Positions 6,583 to 7,326 of a DNA stretch of 7,326 nucleotides are shown here, in pieces; within the stretch, counting starts at the first letter, position 1; every line of letters starts with the position of its first letter. Both the position numbers and the translations under genes were made by a program. The notes below the pieces were generated by a model. It worked only from the letters and a program-made list of their open reading frames with translations. It did not search any database and was not told the DNA's origin. The DNA is taken from the NCBI GenBank assembly GCA_021791615.1, contig JAJYWG010000479.1, positions 1 through 7,326 of the forward strand, written 5' to 3'. This DNA is from Actinomycetes bacterium. Its GTDB lineage: Bacteria; Actinomycetota; Acidimicrobiia; Acidimicrobiales; RAAP-2.

Positions 6583-7326
6583 GTGGCAAAAACCTCCAAT
6601 ATGACAGTCACTTCTGACTGTTATGCAGGATCGGTATTGGGTCCACCACTCCCCGAATGGGTTCCGCTGCAAGGGGCATGTAACGTCCGTGACGTCGGCG
6701 GCTATCCTACCGTGACCGGCGGTCGGGTCAGGCGGGGTCTGCTATACCGTGGGGACAGCCCCCACCGGCTTAGTAAGACGGACGTGGCGACAATGCGCGC
6801 CCTTGGCGTAACCACGGTGATTGACCTGCGCAGGTATGACGAGGTGGACCGCCTCGGTCGGGGCCCGGTGGCTGAGTGGTCCAGAATCGTCGTGCACGCA
6901 CCGCTACCCCAAGGCGACGAACGTCCCACTGTCTATGGGGCAAGCCGGTCGGGCATGACACGCCTCGGGGAGGTGTAGCGCGCTTATGCAGCCCACGCCG
7001 CCCGTGAGCTGTCAATCGTTTTTGGGATATTGGCGAATGGCAACTCCCTCCCCGCGATGGTTCACTGCTACGCGGGCAAGGACCGCACAGGGATTGTATC
7101 AGCTCTGGTGCTATGTGCGCTCGGCGTCGACGAGGAGGTCGTTATCGCCGACTATGCTGCTAGTTCGCTGGCAGGTGAGCGTTTCGTGGCGCTGGCGGGC
7201 GCCGAGCTCGCCGTTTCCCTGACGGAGGGTGGTCCGGGCAACACAGCCAAGCTGTTCGACGCCACGGCGGAGAACATGGCCGGCTTCCTTGACTGGCTTT
7301 GCCATTCATATGGAGGACCGGAGGCC
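6583..7326 (+). pseudogene. Tyrosine-phosphatase-family protein with in-frame TAG, 3' end outside window
   Basis: The frame opens at GTG 6583 (an ATG follows at 6601) and runs to the window end, 248 codons, interrupted only by TAG at 6976-6978 (codon 132). The N-terminal part has NVRDVGGYPTVTGGRVRRG (34-52), LLYRGDSPHRLS (53-64) and VTTVIDLRRYDEVDR (76-90), all typical of the bacterial Y_phosphatase3 type. After the TAG the same frame gives HCYAGKDRTG (161-170), the CX5R phosphate-binding loop with C162 and R168, and then IADYAASSLAG. Such enzymes remove phosphate from phosphotyrosine or phosphoinositides. The stop separates the N-terminal half from the catalytic cysteine, so the 131-residue product would be inactive. 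EV-stop-RAYAA suggests a lost Tyr codon (TAC or TAT to TAG). A nonsense mutation or a sequencing error is likelier than readthrough. The C-terminus is outside the window. Confidence 0.75.

Overview
This is a high-GC window whose codon bias and apparent leaderless promoter suggest an actinobacterium or a close relative. The gene families found (SF3-like helicase of integrated elements, RES/Xre toxin-antitoxin pair, Tyr-phosphatase of the GKDRTG type) fit that, but the sequence does not fix the genus. The dominant theme is decay: of the protein-coding loci recognised here, only the two toxin-antitoxin genes are clearly intact. The others carry frameshifts or in-frame stop codons.

Layout. (1) Positions 1-267 hold nothing I can assign. 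(2) 268-1931 (minus) is an SF3/P4-type helicase-like ATPase from a phage-like or integrative element, split by a -1 frameshift near 1476-1500. (3) 1994-2473 (minus) is the remnant of an unrecognised gene in the same direction. It is interrupted by an in-frame TAA at 2375-2377 and cut off at its 5' side by an insertion sequence. (4) 2474-3822 is a complete insertion sequence of about 1.35 kb. It encodes an integrase-core (DDE) transposase broken by an apparent one-base deletion, and each end carries two copies of a GTTGCCTCA...CCGCGC motif. (5) 3823-4966 (plus) is a pseudogene for a seven-bladed BNR/YCF48-like beta-propeller. It has lost its start at the insertion sequence and has two in-frame stops. 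(6) 5149-6290 (plus) is an intact type II toxin-antitoxin operon: an HTH antitoxin with an Xre/MbcA/ParS-type toxin-binding C-terminus, overlapping by GTGA a RES-domain toxin (the NAD-consuming MbcT/Res family). A consensus-like promoter with a tandem 10-bp repeat over its -35 box places the start site at the ATG. (7) 6291-6582 is intergenic. (8) 6583-7326 (plus) is a tyrosine-phosphatase-family gene with an in-frame TAG upstream of its intact CX5R loop; it runs off the window.

The toxin-antitoxin pair is the only active-looking cargo in a graveyard of mobile-element and host genes, which is what an addiction module would produce if it outlived the element that brought it in. That is an inference. 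I saw no convincing novel system. The points most worth checking are whether the repeated in-frame TAA/TAG codons are real, whether the RES toxin lacks its usual conserved serine, and whether the tandem repeat is the antitoxin operator.
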